Positions 51,900 to 60,929 of a stretch of DNA of 64,000 nt are shown one piece after another. The stretch covers positions 34,126 through 98,125 of the forward strand of contig NCHB01000004.1 of NCBI GenBank assembly GCA_002281755.1. Direction: 5' to 3'. The stretch's first letter is position 1. Each line of letters starts with the position of its first letter. Below the pieces are notes generated by a model. It was not told the DNA's origin and ran no database searches. It saw only the letters and a list, made by a program, of their open reading frames with translations. Position numbers and translations under genes: made by a program. The stretch comes from Sulfurovum sp. 16-42-52. Its GTDB lineage: Bacteria; Campylobacterota; Campylobacteria; Campylobacterales; Sulfurovaceae.

Positions 51900-53741
51900 T
51901 CACCCCAAAAGCATCACAGTCTGCTGTCCTATTGCTTTGTAGCGGGCATAATAGTGCTCAACAAATGATTTGACTCTCCCCTCTTTAGGTAAATAAACAC
52001 CTGCTTCTTTGACTGCATACTCACTTAGGTATAGCTGTGCATCTGCTTTGTTTAGATAGTGTTTTGCCAGATTTGTGTATGCTGTCTGATACGCCTCTTT
52101 CATGGCATCATACTTGCTATAGTCAATAGTAAGGGTGTCATCATACGTGACAATCCCCGATGCAAAGAGAATATCCAAATGGATTAACCCCTCACAATAA
52201 TACGGCAAGACTTCACCTACTTCTCTCCATGCCATCAAGCTCACCGCGCGAGATACCAAGTCATCTACTACATGATCCCTGATTGCCTCTTTTTCATTGG
52301 CAAAAAATGCCATAAGCCCACCCGTGGTTGCCTTAAACTCTTCGATGTTTTTGAACTGCCCTGAGAGGTTCATCTTCATCTCCGTGTCAGAGTCTATCCA
52401 TAAGATATGCCCATATTCATGCCCTACTGTGGAGATATCGTACAACTCATGCCACAAATCCGGATTGGTTTCTATCAACGCTCTTTGTGCTTTTACAAAT
52501 GTCTCGCCCATCACCTCGACTGAAAGCTTCATGATAGGCTTGGATTTTTTACCCTGCATCACAAAATCCGCATAGGCAAATATTTTTTTACCAAGTTCGG
52601 CTGAGACTTGCTCATCATTGGGCACGACTTGCGCTGAGAACAAACCATTAAACTCTGCTGCGTAGTAAAGCATCGGTTGACCGATATAAAGCTGTGTTTC
52701 CTCAACCTGTGTGAGATTTTTTGCCATGATATTTTCTGCATCCCCGCCAAAACCTTTTGCCATCAGTGAAGCAAAAAGCTTGATGTTTTCTTTTGTAGAA
52801 GAATTACTTTGCAGTGCGGGATTGACGATACGCAGATCCCACTCCAGTGCCACGGCTTTTCTGTAATGGTCTTCATAGTACTCCAAAGGATGCCCCACTT
52901 GCAAGGGGGTTTTAACCGCCATCCATCTTCTGTCCACTTCTGCCCATTTACCGATAAGTTCATCAGGTACGCTGTGTGCAAACGCCTCTTTGATAGCGTT
53001 AAAGTACGCTATCCACTCCTCTTTTTGACCAAAGACATCATCTTGTTCTAACGCCAAACGCTTCACAAGTTGCTCTAGTGCCCCCGTCACACTTTGTATA
53101 TGTTTTGGAAAAGCCTCGGCATAAGCAACTGACTTAAACCCATCATCCTCTTTTTGTAACACCGAGTAACATCTATCGCCTACATTCCCGCTACTGTCTT
53201 TGTCAAGCAAAGACTCACTTTGGAGCATCTCAAAAACTTTTGCATCATCTCCGTTGAACATCTCGCTCAGTTCCAGATTGACCGAATGCAGAATGTGGCG
53301 CGTCCATTCACTCTGCCACAGTGTCATGTATTGCCCTACATAATGCACCCCATAAATCAGAGAACGGTAAAAAGGCGTAAGCAGTTTTTTTTGTTCTATC
53401 CACTGTATGAGTGCTTCATGGCGTTGGATGTGAAAATCATAGACAAAGCCATACGCCACCTCTTTTTTCTTTTGCATCTTCTGCTCATCAAAGCCGTTTT
53501 TTTTCATGACTTCCACTAAGGCATCTTCACGCAAAGCAACCAGACGGGTCAGTGCTGCCATGTAACTTTCATCATCACGCGGGATGTTCAGCATCGTTAA
53601 AAAAAAGGTGATGAGTTTTTCTGCTTTTGGATGTCCCTTTGTTTTATCTAAGAGTTCAAAGTAGCTATTGAGTTCTGCCTGTCTTGTTTGTAACTCATCA
53701 TAAATGATTTGTAAGTCTTGCATAAATGCTTGTTTTGTCAT
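51900..53741 (-). CDS. ciaB: CiaB family protein with an HEYGH metal-site motif
   Basis: 613 residues from ATG 53741, preceded by GGAAAGAGAG; a 23-codon extension is spurious. Size and sequence fit the Campylobacter invasion antigen B family (C. jejuni CiaB, about 610). The key feature is STVGHEYGHILW at about residue 438-443, an HExxH zinc motif, followed some 30 residues on by IEEFKATTGGLMAFF, where a Glu could be the third ligand, so a gluzincin-type peptidase is likely. No signal peptide. It lies after rdgB on the same strand. Confidence 0.82.
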   Translation of the reverse strand: MTKQAFMQDLQIIYDELQTRQAELNSYFELLDKTKGHPKAEKLITFFLTMLNIPRDDESYMAALTRLVALREDALVEVMKKNGFDEQKMQKKKEVAYGFVYDFHIQRHEALIQWIEQKKLLTPFYRSLIYGVHYVGQYMTLWQSEWTRHILHSVNLELSEMFNGDDAKVFEMLQSESLLDKDSSGNVGDRCYSVLQKEDDGFKSVAYAEAFPKHIQSVTGALEQLVKRLALEQDDVFGQKEEWIAYFNAIKEAFAHSVPDELIGKWAEVDRRWMAVKTPLQVGHPLEYYEDHYRKAVALEWDLRIVNPALQSNSSTKENIKLFASLMAKGFGGDAENIMAKNLTQVEETQLYIGQPMLYYAAEFNGLFSAQVVPNDEQVSAELGKKIFAYADFVMQGKKSKPIMKLSVEVMGETFVKAQRALIETNPDLWHELYDISTVGHEYGHILWIDSDTEMKMNLSGQFKNIEEFKATTGGLMAFFANEKEAIRDHVVDDLVSRAVSLMAWREVGEVLPYYCEGLIHLDILFASGIVTYDDTLTIDYSKYDAMKEAYQTAYTNLAKHYLNKADAQLYLSEYAVKEAGVYLPKEGRVKSFVEHYYARYKAIGQQTVMLLG

Positions 53742-53754
53742 GGTACTCTCTTTC

Positions 53755-54345
53755 CTATTTACTTTGTAACATTTTAATGATAGGCTTTGCCAATGCCAAC
53801 GCCTGCGCACGATGCGAAATGGTTGATTTCACCGTATCATCCAACTCACCAAGTGTCTGTGTGTAGCCATTGGGGATAAAAACAGGGTCATACCCAAACC
53901 CTTTTTCTCCTCTTGCTTCGGTGACCACATCCCCATACATCCAGCCATGTACCACATACTCTCCATATTTGCTCACGATTGCAATCGCAGCCGTGTAATA
54001 CGCGGAGGCTGAGTGAACACCTTTTTCTTTTATGGCTTCTATCAACTTTTGTAGATTCTCCGTGTCGCTTGCTTGCTCACCGGCATACCGCGCAGAGTAG
54101 ATACCTGGGGCACCGTTTAATAACGGTAGAGAAATACCCGAATCATCTGCTATCACCACATACCCATCACCCAGCCTCTCATAAATCGTTCGGGCTTTGA
54201 TGAGTGCATTTTGCGCAAAGGTATCACCGTCTTCTATAATCTCAAAAGGTTCCAAAAGCTCAGAAAAGGGGATCACTGCCTCTTCACACATCTGCTGGAA
54301 CTCACGCAGTTTCCCTTTATTTCCCGTTGCCAAAACGATTTTCAT
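53755..54345 (-). CDS. rdgB: dITP/XTP pyrophosphatase
   Basis: 196 residues from ATG 54345; the alternative TTG at 54348 adds one codon. [59 protein letters not shown] and SHRAQAL are the RdgB/HAM1 motifs. It removes deaminated purine nucleotides from the pool. Confidence 0.95.
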   Translation of the reverse strand: MKIVLATGNKGKLREFQQMCEEAVIPFSELLEPFEIIEDGDTFAQNALIKARTIYERLGDGYVVIADDSGISLPLLNGAPGIYSARYAGEQASDTENLQKLIEAIKEKGVHSASAYYTAAIAIVSKYGEYVVHGWMYGDVVTEARGEKGFGYDPVFIPNGYTQTLGELDDTVKSTISHRAQALALAKPIIKMLQSK

Positions 54346-54419
54346 CAACTCTTAACCTTTTTTACACTATCTTGCTAACCACACTGTATTCTTAATTTTA
54401 TCGTATTAAAGGTATCACC

Positions 54420-55751
54420 ATGATTAAACAGATTATGCCCCTTAGCTTCATCGTAGCCTTGAGATTTTTCGGGCTTTTTATCGTACTTCCTGTACTCTCC
54501 ATCTATGCACTTGACTTGCCAGGGAGCACACCGTTTTTAGCGGGTGTTGTTGTCGGAGGCTATGCGGTGACACAAGCACTTTTTCAAGTCCCCTTTGGTG
54601 TAATGTCTGACAAGTTTGACCGTAAAACAGTGCTGTTGTTTGGCACACTTATTTTCATCGCTGGCTCTGTCATCTCAGCACTTGCAGACAATATCTATAT
54701 GCTGCTCTTTGGGCGTTTTTTACAAGGTGCAGGTGCCATTGGCTCTGTTGTCTCCGCGATGATAGCTGACCTGGTTAAAGAAGAACAGCGCGCACATGCC
54801 ATGGCAATCATGGGAGGCACGATTGCGCTTAGTTTTGCTGCAGCTATGGTGATCGCTCCACTCGTAGGCGGGTACTGGGGAGTCGATAAACTCTTTTGGC
54901 TCACCGCCATACTCTCAGTCGCTTCCATAGGTATCCTCTATACTGCTGTACCCAAACCCCCGCACATCGTACACTCTTACTCAGAAGAAGAGTCCAAGTT
55001 TTTTGAAGTATTCAAAGACAAAGCCCTCACGCGTATGTATATCACTTTTTTGTTTCATTCAAGCATTATGACGATGGCATTTTTTATCATCCCTGTGGTG
55101 CTGACACAAGCGGTGGATGCAGGCGGTTTTGGCTGGGCAAAGGCTGAACTCTGGAAAGTCTATGTACCGGCTATGATTTTTGGTTTTTTTGCCTTGGCAC
55201 CTGCAGCCATCTTTGGAGAAAAATACGGCAAAGGCAAACAAGTCTTTAAAATCTCCGTAGCAGTCATCTTCTTAGGCTTTCTAGCGATGGGTTTTGCTAC
55301 TTCTGCATGGGTGTTTGTTGTAGGAGTCGTGATGTTTTTCATCGGCTTTAATATGTTTGAGCCGCTACTACAAAGCTTTGTTGCCAAATTTGCCAAAGTA
55401 CACCAAAAAGGTGCTGCACTGGGTGTGGCAAACACTTTTGCCTACACAGGTATCTTTCTTGGGGGCGTAGTAGCAGGGTGGATCATGCAGCATTACAACA
55501 GAGAGACTTTAGCGCTTGTCGTAGCTCTTTTATGTATCGCTTGGTTTATCTGGGTTAGCACCATGCCAAACCCCAACAACAGAGGCAATGTCTATCTGCC
55601 ACTAGCACTCTTCGACAGAGAACGCGTCGCTTCACTCACCGACCACCCTGCCATCGTAGAAAGCTACATCAACGAAACAGAGCAGATAGCGGTTGTCAAA
55701 TATGATAAAGATTTGATAGATGAAGATGAAGTCAGAGGGATGTTGAGTTAA
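54420..55751 (+). CDS. YajR-type MFS transporter with C-terminal ferredoxin-like domain
   Basis: 443 residues. Twelve membrane spans; the MFS A motif GVMSDKFDRKTVLL is after span 2. After the last span a soluble 55-residue domain (ERVASLTDHPAIVESYIN...VVKYDKDLIDEDEVRGML) reads like the YAM/HMA-like domain of E. coli YajR. The substrate is unknown. The last codons and the stop are part of the 26-bp repeat that recurs at 56361. Confidence 0.85.
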   Translation: MIKQIMPLSFIVALRFFGLFIVLPVLSIYALDLPGSTPFLAGVVVGGYAVTQALFQVPFGVMSDKFDRKTVLLFGTLIFIAGSVISALADNIYMLLFGRFLQGAGAIGSVVSAMIADLVKEEQRAHAMAIMGGTIALSFAAAMVIAPLVGGYWGVDKLFWLTAILSVASIGILYTAVPKPPHIVHSYSEEESKFFEVFKDKALTRMYITFLFHSSIMTMAFFIIPVVLTQAVDAGGFGWAKAELWKVYVPAMIFGFFALAPAAIFGEKYGKGKQVFKISVAVIFLGFLAMGFATSAWVFVVGVVMFFIGFNMFEPLLQSFVAKFAKVHQKGAALGVANTFAYTGIFLGGVVAGWIMQHYNRETLALVVALLCIAWFIWVSTMPNPNNRGNVYLPLALFDRERVASLTDHPAIVESYINETEQIAVVKYDKDLIDEDEVRGMLS

Positions 55752-55768
55752 GACTTGACATGCTCTTT
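55743..55768. repeat. Direct repeat, copy 1 (end of yajR)
   Basis: TTGAGTTAAGACTTGACATGCTCTTT contains the last two codons and stop of yajR. It is 24 of 26 bases the same as 56361-56386. The two copies bracket the dinJ/yafQ pair. Confidence 0.7.
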
Positions 55769-55770
55769 AA

Positions 55771-56040
55771 TTATGTAAAAAGCTGAGAATGTGTACCTAT
55801 ACGAATCAGTTGCAATGTCGTATTTTCAATTTTATAAACAACAAGCAAATCTCCTGAGATATGAAACTCTCTATACGCATTGTAGCCACCTGCCAAACCG
55901 TGGTCATGCGCTTCATGTGGCAGTGGCTCTTCTTTCAAAAGTGTACTAACATATACCACATATTTCATATAAAGCTTATCGGTAAATTTGACTTTACCAT
56001 AGTCTTTTAGAAATGTTTTGGCTCTAAAAAGACTTAGCAT
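55771..56040 (-). CDS. yafQ: YafQ-type mRNA interferase toxin
   Basis: 89 residues from ATG 56040 (MLSLFRAKTFLKDYGK); three codons longer is also open. The family layout is seen: LHEP-like PHEAHDHGLAGGYNAYREFHISGDLLVVYKI then LIRIGTHSQLF with the catalytic His and Arg region. It overlaps the antitoxin by 17 bp or more. It cuts mRNA on the ribosome unless held by DinJ. Confidence 0.88.
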   Translation of the reverse strand: MLSLFRAKTFLKDYGKVKFTDKLYMKYVVYVSTLLKEEPLPHEAHDHGLAGGYNAYREFHISGDLLVVYKIENTTLQLIRIGTHSQLFT

Positions 56041-56290
56041 ACACCTCACTCTCTTTTAAAAATGTTTCAAAATCGACATGCTCACCTATACCCATTTCTG
56101 CTTCTTTCATTGCTTTAAGTGTCTTTTTATTGGGTAATTTCACCTCAAAAGGCAAGCCTTTTTGTTGCACCACCATAGAGGCAAAGATGTTGACCGCTTC
56201 AGAAAAGTTCAATCCTAAAGATCTCAATATTACTTTTGCTTCAGTAAGTGTCTCTTCTTCTAAACGAAGACTTGTTTGTGACTTAGCCAT
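56024..56290 (-). CDS. dinJ: RelB/DinJ family antitoxin
   Basis: 88 residues. The ribbon-helix-helix N-terminus is SQTSLRLEEETLTEAKVILRSLGLNFSEAVNIF, then QKGLPFEVKLPN binds the toxin. It overlaps yafQ, the usual arrangement. A palindromic operator precedes it. Confidence 0.9.
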   Translation of the reverse strand: MAKSQTSLRLEEETLTEAKVILRSLGLNFSEAVNIFASMVVQQKGLPFEVKLPNKKTLKAMKEAEMGIGEHVDFETFLKESEVYAKSF

Positions 56291-56312
56291 TGATAATCCT
56301 TTTTGATTTATT

Positions 56313-56330
56313 ATATACCATATGGTGTAT
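56313..56330. promoter_or_regulatory. Operator palindrome before dinJ
   Basis: ATATACCATATGGTGTAT, an 18-bp palindrome with one mismatched pair, overlapping the likely promoter 22 bp before the dinJ ATG. RelB-type antitoxins repress their own operon from such sites. Confidence 0.6.
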
Positions 56331-56360
56331 AATTGTCAAGGTGTTTAAACGAGAGAAATA

Positions 56361-56386
56361 TTGAGTTAAGGCTCGACATGCTCTTT
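56361..56386. repeat. Direct repeat, copy 2
   Basis: TTGAGTTAAGGCTCGACATGCTCTTT, 24 of 26 bases as at 55743. It sits 12 bp after the Phd antitoxin stop and 70 bp before the dinJ start. The repeats flank a 592-bp unit with the whole toxin-antitoxin pair. Confidence 0.7.
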
Positions 56387-56397
56387 TGGAGAAATAC

Positions 56398-56649
56398 CTA
56401 ATCTAACAAGTCATATGTCAGGGTTTTACTATCGCGATACTGCTGGATTGATTTGCGCAGATGTTCTGCATTATTGGGTGAGCGTAGAAGATACTCTGTT
56501 TCCTTCATAGCGTTAAAAGTATCCAGTGAGATAATCACAACATTTTCACCATTTTTTCTATTGACGATGACCTCTTCAGAGTTATGATACACAACATCAA
56601 AAATAGATTTCAAATTATTGCGCGCCTCTGTAAAATTGACCACTCGCAT
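56398..56649 (-). CDS. Phd/YefM family antitoxin without a toxin
   Basis: 83 residues from ATG 56649 (MRVVNFTEARNNLKSI). The N-terminal Phd fold is clear: ARNNLKSIFDVVYHNSEEVIVNRKNGENVVIISLDTFNAM, and then YLLRSPNNAEHLRKSI. Normally a YoeB or Doc toxin follows, but the next 100 bp hold only the repeat. Upstream, TTATGT...ACATAA (56666-56692) may be its operator. I take it as an orphan. Confidence 0.85.
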   Translation of the reverse strand: MRVVNFTEARNNLKSIFDVVYHNSEEVIVNRKNGENVVIISLDTFNAMKETEYLLRSPNNAEHLRKSIQQYRDSKTLTYDLLD

Positions 56650-56749
56650 GGGAAATCCTTTATGTTCATTATGTTGTACATCACATAGCACATAATGGTG
56701 TAAATGTCAAATGGTTTAAACTTGATACTTATCAGAGTCAATGTCTGAA

Positions 56750-57124
56750 CTACTTCATTGATGCTGCAAAGTCACAGTTCTTTTTGACTGCGACATCTCT
56801 TAGTGTATTATATTGGCCTTTTAAATTTCCAACTTCTGCTTTTTGATCTTCACCTAGTGCCATTAACAATATTGCGGGCCAGAATACAACACTGACACCA
56901 ACAACCACAGCATCTTTATTTGCAACATCAGCTTGCTGCCCTGAAATTTCAGCAAGTCTTTTATTTACCCTTATAACTTCACCTTTTAATTGCTCACAAG
57001 AATGCTTTTCATAGGGTAAAGGTGAGACATATGTTGCTTTTATACTATCTGCCTTTTGAGAACATGCAGTCATTAATACTACAATAGCTACGACTACCAA
57101 TTTATTTATATTATTCTTCACCAT
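56750..57124 (-). CDS. Small lipoprotein with a hydrophobic hairpin
   Basis: 124 residues. Lipobox VLMTACSQ near residue 20 after a hydrophobic signal. The middle is a helix (EQLKGEVIRVNKRLAEIS), then VVVGVSVVFWPAILLMALG, then KAEVGNLKGQYNTL and KKNCDF. Proteins of this layout are found in many proteobacteria as uncharacterised lipoproteins. It seems to be the accessory gene after the Phd gene. Confidence 0.75.
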   Translation of the reverse strand: MVKNNINKLVVVAIVVLMTACSQKADSIKATYVSPLPYEKHSCEQLKGEVIRVNKRLAEISGQQADVANKDAVVVGVSVVFWPAILLMALGEDQKAEVGNLKGQYNTLRDVAVKKNCDFAASMK

Positions 57125-57149
57125 AAATTCCTTCTTATAAAATGTTAAA

Positions 57150-57638
57150 TTAATATCTACCGCTTGGACACATATCCATATTGTAGACTTCTCCTAAATT
57201 GATAAGTTCAACATTATAACAATCAAAAGTCGTTGTCACCCCTTCATAAGTCACAGTTGAGCCATTTTTTATTACTGCTAAGATTTTTATCATAAATTGT
57301 TCACTTGTTTGTATGACTTGTCCATCTTTTGAAACACCATAAACAAAACTTACACTAAAAGATGAATTTTGTTGATTTTGTAACCATCCTGTCCCATCAA
57401 TATCAAAACTAGCATATAATGAGTCATGGATATCTCCACCGTTATACAAATCCCAGCCTCCAGCAATTTTTATGCCACCAAAAATAACATCCGTACCAAA
57501 ATAGCCATATTGGTTTTCATCTTCTGCCAGTAAAGAGTTATCTATAATTTTAGTAGAAGGACTATCTCCACTTCCTCCTCCACCACCGCAACCAACAAGC
57601 ATGACACTAACTAATAAACCAAGTACAATAGCTTTCAT
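57150..57638 (-). CDS. Lipoprotein with Gly-rich linker
   Basis: 162 residues from ATG 57638 (MKAIVLGLLVSVMLVGC), longer starts being in the A+T rich leader. The lipobox is LVGC with GGGGGSGDS after it. The rest is beta-rich and acidic (YFGTDVIFGGIKIAGG...FDIDGTGWLQ), with two cysteines near the C-terminus that may pair. It diverges from the XRE gene and could be under its control. Function unknown. Confidence 0.75.
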   Translation of the reverse strand: MKAIVLGLLVSVMLVGCGGGGGSGDSPSTKIIDNSLLAEDENQYGYFGTDVIFGGIKIAGGWDLYNGGDIHDSLYASFDIDGTGWLQNQQNSSFSVSFVYGVSKDGQVIQTSEQFMIKILAVIKNGSTVTYEGVTTTFDCYNVELINLGEVYNMDMCPSGRY

Positions 57639-57660
57639 ATTCCATCCATCTTTAAATATA

Positions 57661-57676
57661 ACGATATAAATATCGT
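57661..57676. promoter_or_regulatory. ATATCGT inverted-repeat operator, copy 1
   Basis: ACGATAT AA ATATCGT, a perfect inverted repeat with two-base spacer, 23 bp before the lipoprotein start. The same half-site occurs at 57723-57729. Confidence 0.5.
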
Positions 57677-57715
57677 TGATTGATTTTATCGAAATAAATA
57701 TCATACTTGACTTAA

Positions 57716-57729
57716 GATATATATATCGT
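57716..57729. promoter_or_regulatory. ATATCGT operator-like site, copy 2
   Basis: GATATATATATC is a perfect 12-bp palindrome and runs into the half-site ATATCGT; it lies 12 bp before the start of the XRE gene. Confidence 0.45.
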
Positions 57730-57740
57730 CAGGATTGGTT

Positions 57741-57986
57741 TTGCAGACAGAAGAATTAGAGGTATACAGTGAACAAGTACTTGATACCGTCTCTCAAAAT
57801 GTTAAAAAATACCGCGAAGAAAAAGGCTATTCACAAATGCAGCTTGCTTTAGAAATAGGGATGAGCGGTGGAGCCTATCTTGGACGAGCAGAACTCCGAA
57901 GCAGAAATCATCATTTCAACATCAAACATCTCGCTAAAATTTCAAAAATATTGAAGATAGATATTGGAGATTTTTTCAAAGGGTAG
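57741..57986 (+). CDS. XRE family helix-turn-helix regulator
   Basis: 81 residues. The chosen start is TTG 57741, because TCAGGA lies 6 bp before it; TTG 57735 is too close. The HTH is KKYREEKGYSQMQLALEIGMSGGAYLGRAE and ends with IKHLAKISKILKIDIGDFF, typical of small Cro/C1-type proteins. It probably represses itself and the divergent lipoprotein gene through the ATATCGT boxes. Confidence 0.8.
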   Translation: MQTEELEVYSEQVLDTVSQNVKKYREEKGYSQMQLALEIGMSGGAYLGRAELRSRNHHFNIKHLAKISKILKIDIGDFFKG

Positions 57987-58023
57987 ATTCTGGACTAAGT
58001 CCAGAATAGTAAAGAGCAAATTT

Positions 58024-60012
58024 TTATAATTTGCACTCCCCAAGTTCTACTTCTCTATACTCTACATCCATCAACTTACACGCGCGTTTCATGATGCCTT
58101 CTTGTGTAAATCCGAACTTTTCAAAGAGTAGTTCAGCGGGTGCTGAAGCTCCGAAGCTTTCCATGCCCAGTACATCATCGGCGTAGCGGTAGTACTCTGT
58201 CGCAGTTGCGGCTTCCACGGCAAGTACTTTAGTGCCCTGGTCGATGACGGTGTTTTTATAGGTTGCATCTTGCTCATTGAAGAGGTCAAGGCAGGGCACA
58301 GAGACAACATTGGCTTTGATGCCAAGTACAGCGAGGTAACAGGCTGCTTTGAGGCATGGCATAAGCTCAGAGCCTGAAGCCATGAGCGTGAGGTTTGCAT
58401 TGTCGCGTTTTTTGACGATGTAAGCACCTTTACTTACTTCACCAAAATCTCTTTTTGGTTTGAGCGTTTTTAGGCTTTGGCGACTAAGCACAAAAGCGTG
58501 TGGGGCTTGTATCTGTAACGCTGTTTTCCATGCTTCCACATTTTCAGTCGCATCGGCCGGTCTCCACACATAGAAGTTTGGCAAAGCTCTAAACTGGCTG
58601 AGGTGCTCTATAGGCTCGTGTGTCGGACCATCTTCACCTACACCGATGCTGTCATGCGTCCAGATAAAAAAGTTTTGTATGTGCGTCAGTGCTGCGATAC
58701 GCGCTGCAGGTTTGAGATAGTCAGAGAATACAAAAAATGTAGCATTAAACGGGATGGTTGTACCGTAAAGCGCCATCGCATTGGTGATGGCAGCCATGGA
58801 GTGTTCCCTGATACCAAAGTGCATATTTTTGCCTTTGGGAAAATTGCCCATCTCTTTGAGCTCTGTTTTGTTTGAGGGAGCAAGGTCAGCAGAACCACCC
58901 AAAAACGATGGTACGGCTTTAGCGATGGCATTGAGGATTTTACCGTTGGAGTCTCTGGTTGCTACAGAGGCATCATTTGAAAAGTCAGGGTACTCTATGG
59001 CGGAGAAATCAGGGTTAAGCAGTCTCTCTAAAGCCACATTTTGCTCTACCAATGGGGCTTCTTTTTGTCTATGTATCCACTCTTTTTCAGCCAATTCACC
59101 CAATTCTAAAGCACATCTAAAGCGTAGCAATACATCTTGGGGAATCTGGAAAAATGCCTCGGGGTCAAACCCTTCTTTTTCTTTGGACTCTGCGATGATG
59201 GCTGCACCCAGTGGTGCACCGTGTGTATGGTGTGTGCCTTCAAGTTCACCGGCACCCTTGCCGATGATGGTATTGGCGATAATGATGGTTGGTTTTGTGG
59301 CAGAATTCACCTCATCTAACACTCTTTCTATCTCATCGTAACAGTGCCCGTTTACCTCTTTGACATCCCAGTTTTGTGCCCTAAAGCGCGCGGCAACATC
59401 TTCGCTCCACGCGATGCTTGTGTCACCTTCTATGGTGATGCAGTTAGAGTCATAGATGAGTACCAAATCTTTGAGCTTCAAGTGTCCTGCCAACGCGCAC
59501 GCCTCATACGAGATACCCTCTTGCAAGTCACCGTCACCACAGAGACAATAGACTTTGTGGTCTATGAGCGCGCAAGTCTCTGAGTTGACTTGGTTAGCAG
59601 TGTACGCCTCTGCCATCGCAAAACCAACTGCATTGGCGATGCCCTGCCCGAGTGGCCCTGTGGTCATTTCTACCCCTGCAGTGTGTCCATACTCAGGATG
59701 CCCTGGTGTTTTGGAGTCTAGTTGGCGAAACTGCTTGAGGTCTTCAAGACTGACATCATACCCCCAAAGATGCAACAAAGAGTAGATGAGTGCTGAACCA
59801 TGCCCTCCTGAGAAAACCAAACGGTCACGGTTGAGCCATTTTGGGTTTTTGGGATTGTGGCTGAGTTTTTCACTTAAAACCACAGCAATGTCTGCCAGTC
59901 CCATCGGTGCACCGGGGTGTCCTGAGTTTGCTTGTTGTACCATATCTGCGGCCAAAAATCGGATGGTGTTTGCCATCTTTTTACGCATTTTGTTCTGTTC
60001 TGTCATTGCCAT
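58024..60012 (-). CDS. tkt: Transketolase
   Basis: 662 residues. Thiamine diphosphate sites include SGHPGAPMGLAD, GHGSALIYSLLHLWGY, CGDGDLQEGISYE and DSNCITIEGDT; later FVFSDYLKPAARIAAL and THDSIGVGEDGPTHEPIEHL. In an autotrophic Campylobacterota cell it serves gluconeogenic pentose formation. It follows ispA by 12 bp. Confidence 0.97.
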   Translation of the reverse strand: MAMTEQNKMRKKMANTIRFLAADMVQQANSGHPGAPMGLADIAVVLSEKLSHNPKNPKWLNRDRLVFSGGHGSALIYSLLHLWGYDVSLEDLKQFRQLDSKTPGHPEYGHTAGVEMTTGPLGQGIANAVGFAMAEAYTANQVNSETCALIDHKVYCLCGDGDLQEGISYEACALAGHLKLKDLVLIYDSNCITIEGDTSIAWSEDVAARFRAQNWDVKEVNGHCYDEIERVLDEVNSATKPTIIIANTIIGKGAGELEGTHHTHGAPLGAAIIAESKEKEGFDPEAFFQIPQDVLLRFRCALELGELAEKEWIHRQKEAPLVEQNVALERLLNPDFSAIEYPDFSNDASVATRDSNGKILNAIAKAVPSFLGGSADLAPSNKTELKEMGNFPKGKNMHFGIREHSMAAITNAMALYGTTIPFNATFFVFSDYLKPAARIAALTHIQNFFIWTHDSIGVGEDGPTHEPIEHLSQFRALPNFYVWRPADATENVEAWKTALQIQAPHAFVLSRQSLKTLKPKRDFGEVSKGAYIVKKRDNANLTLMASGSELMPCLKAACYLAVLGIKANVVSVPCLDLFNEQDATYKNTVIDQGTKVLAVEAATATEYYRYADDVLGMESFGASAPAELLFEKFGFTQEGIMKRACKLMDVEYREVELGECKL

Positions 60013-60024
60013 TGTATTACTCCT

Positions 60025-60873
60025 TTAGTGGTGTCTGTTTAAGTATTGCTGCATGAGGGGTTGCAGGGCTGTTTGCAGCTTTAGATCAAAGTCTTCAAAT
60101 CGTCTTTGCAACGCTTTTGCCAAAACATCTGCTTCTTGTACTGTCTGTTCTAAGCCCAAAAGCGTCACAAAACTATTTTTATTGCCATCAATGCCTGTGG
60201 TTTTGCCTGCTTCTTCTTCGCTTTGTGTCTCGTCGATGATGTCATCTTGTATCTGAAACAACAGTCCCAAATCCAAACCAAAATCATACAGGGCATCTTG
60301 TACTTTTTTCTCAAGCCCTACGATCACAGCCCCCATCTGCAAGGAAACGGCGATGAGTTTGGCGGTTTTATTGGTGTGCAGTGTTTTTATCTGCTCAAGC
60401 GTAAGTGGTTTATTTTCAAAATAACAGTCTATCGCCTGCCCCAAAACCATACCACGACTACCGCCATCACGTGAGAGCAACTCGATGAGTTTTATCTTGA
60501 CATCTGCACGGAGTGGGGCTTTGGCGATGAGATAAAACGCATCGGTATTGAGTGCATCACCCGCCAAGATGGCCGTTACCTCATCGTAGCGTGTGTGCAG
60601 CGTCGCATGACCACGACGAAGCGGTGCATCATCCATCGCAGGGAGGTCATCATGGATGAGTGAATAGGTATGAAACATCTCCAACGCCAATGCCACAGGT
60701 AGTGCAGAGTCATACAGTAAGGGCTCATAGGCATCAACCACCCTTAGAAGCAGCATGGGGCGAAAACGCTTGCCACCGGCTAAAAGCATCGCACCCAGTG
60801 CCTCTTCATAAATAGGATGAAAACTCTCTACATGCGGTAAATTGTCACGCAGATACTGCTCAAATCGTTGCAT
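60025..60873 (-). CDS. ispA: Polyprenyl diphosphate synthase (farnesyl/geranylgeranyl type)
   Basis: 282 residues. First Asp-rich motif DDLPAMDDAPLRRG (about 76-88) and second FQIQDDIID (about 206-213). LLAGGKRFRPML is the substrate lysine region. The product length is not set by sequence; IspA-type is most likely. It is in one operon with tkt. Confidence 0.93.
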   Translation of the reverse strand: MQRFEQYLRDNLPHVESFHPIYEEALGAMLLAGGKRFRPMLLLRVVDAYEPLLYDSALPVALALEMFHTYSLIHDDLPAMDDAPLRRGHATLHTRYDEVTAILAGDALNTDAFYLIAKAPLRADVKIKLIELLSRDGGSRGMVLGQAIDCYFENKPLTLEQIKTLHTNKTAKLIAVSLQMGAVIVGLEKKVQDALYDFGLDLGLLFQIQDDIIDETQSEEEAGKTTGIDGNKNSFVTLLGLEQTVQEADVLAKALQRRFEDFDLKLQTALQPLMQQYLNRHH

Positions 60874-60929
60874 AATGACCCTAGGTTTTATATTGGCAAA
60901 ATTATATCTAAATAGGATAAAATACTTCT

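Noticed and set aside
55743..56386. Integron cassette with attC site
   Set aside because: The repeats are direct, not an imperfect palindrome with R and L boxes, and no integron integrase is present.
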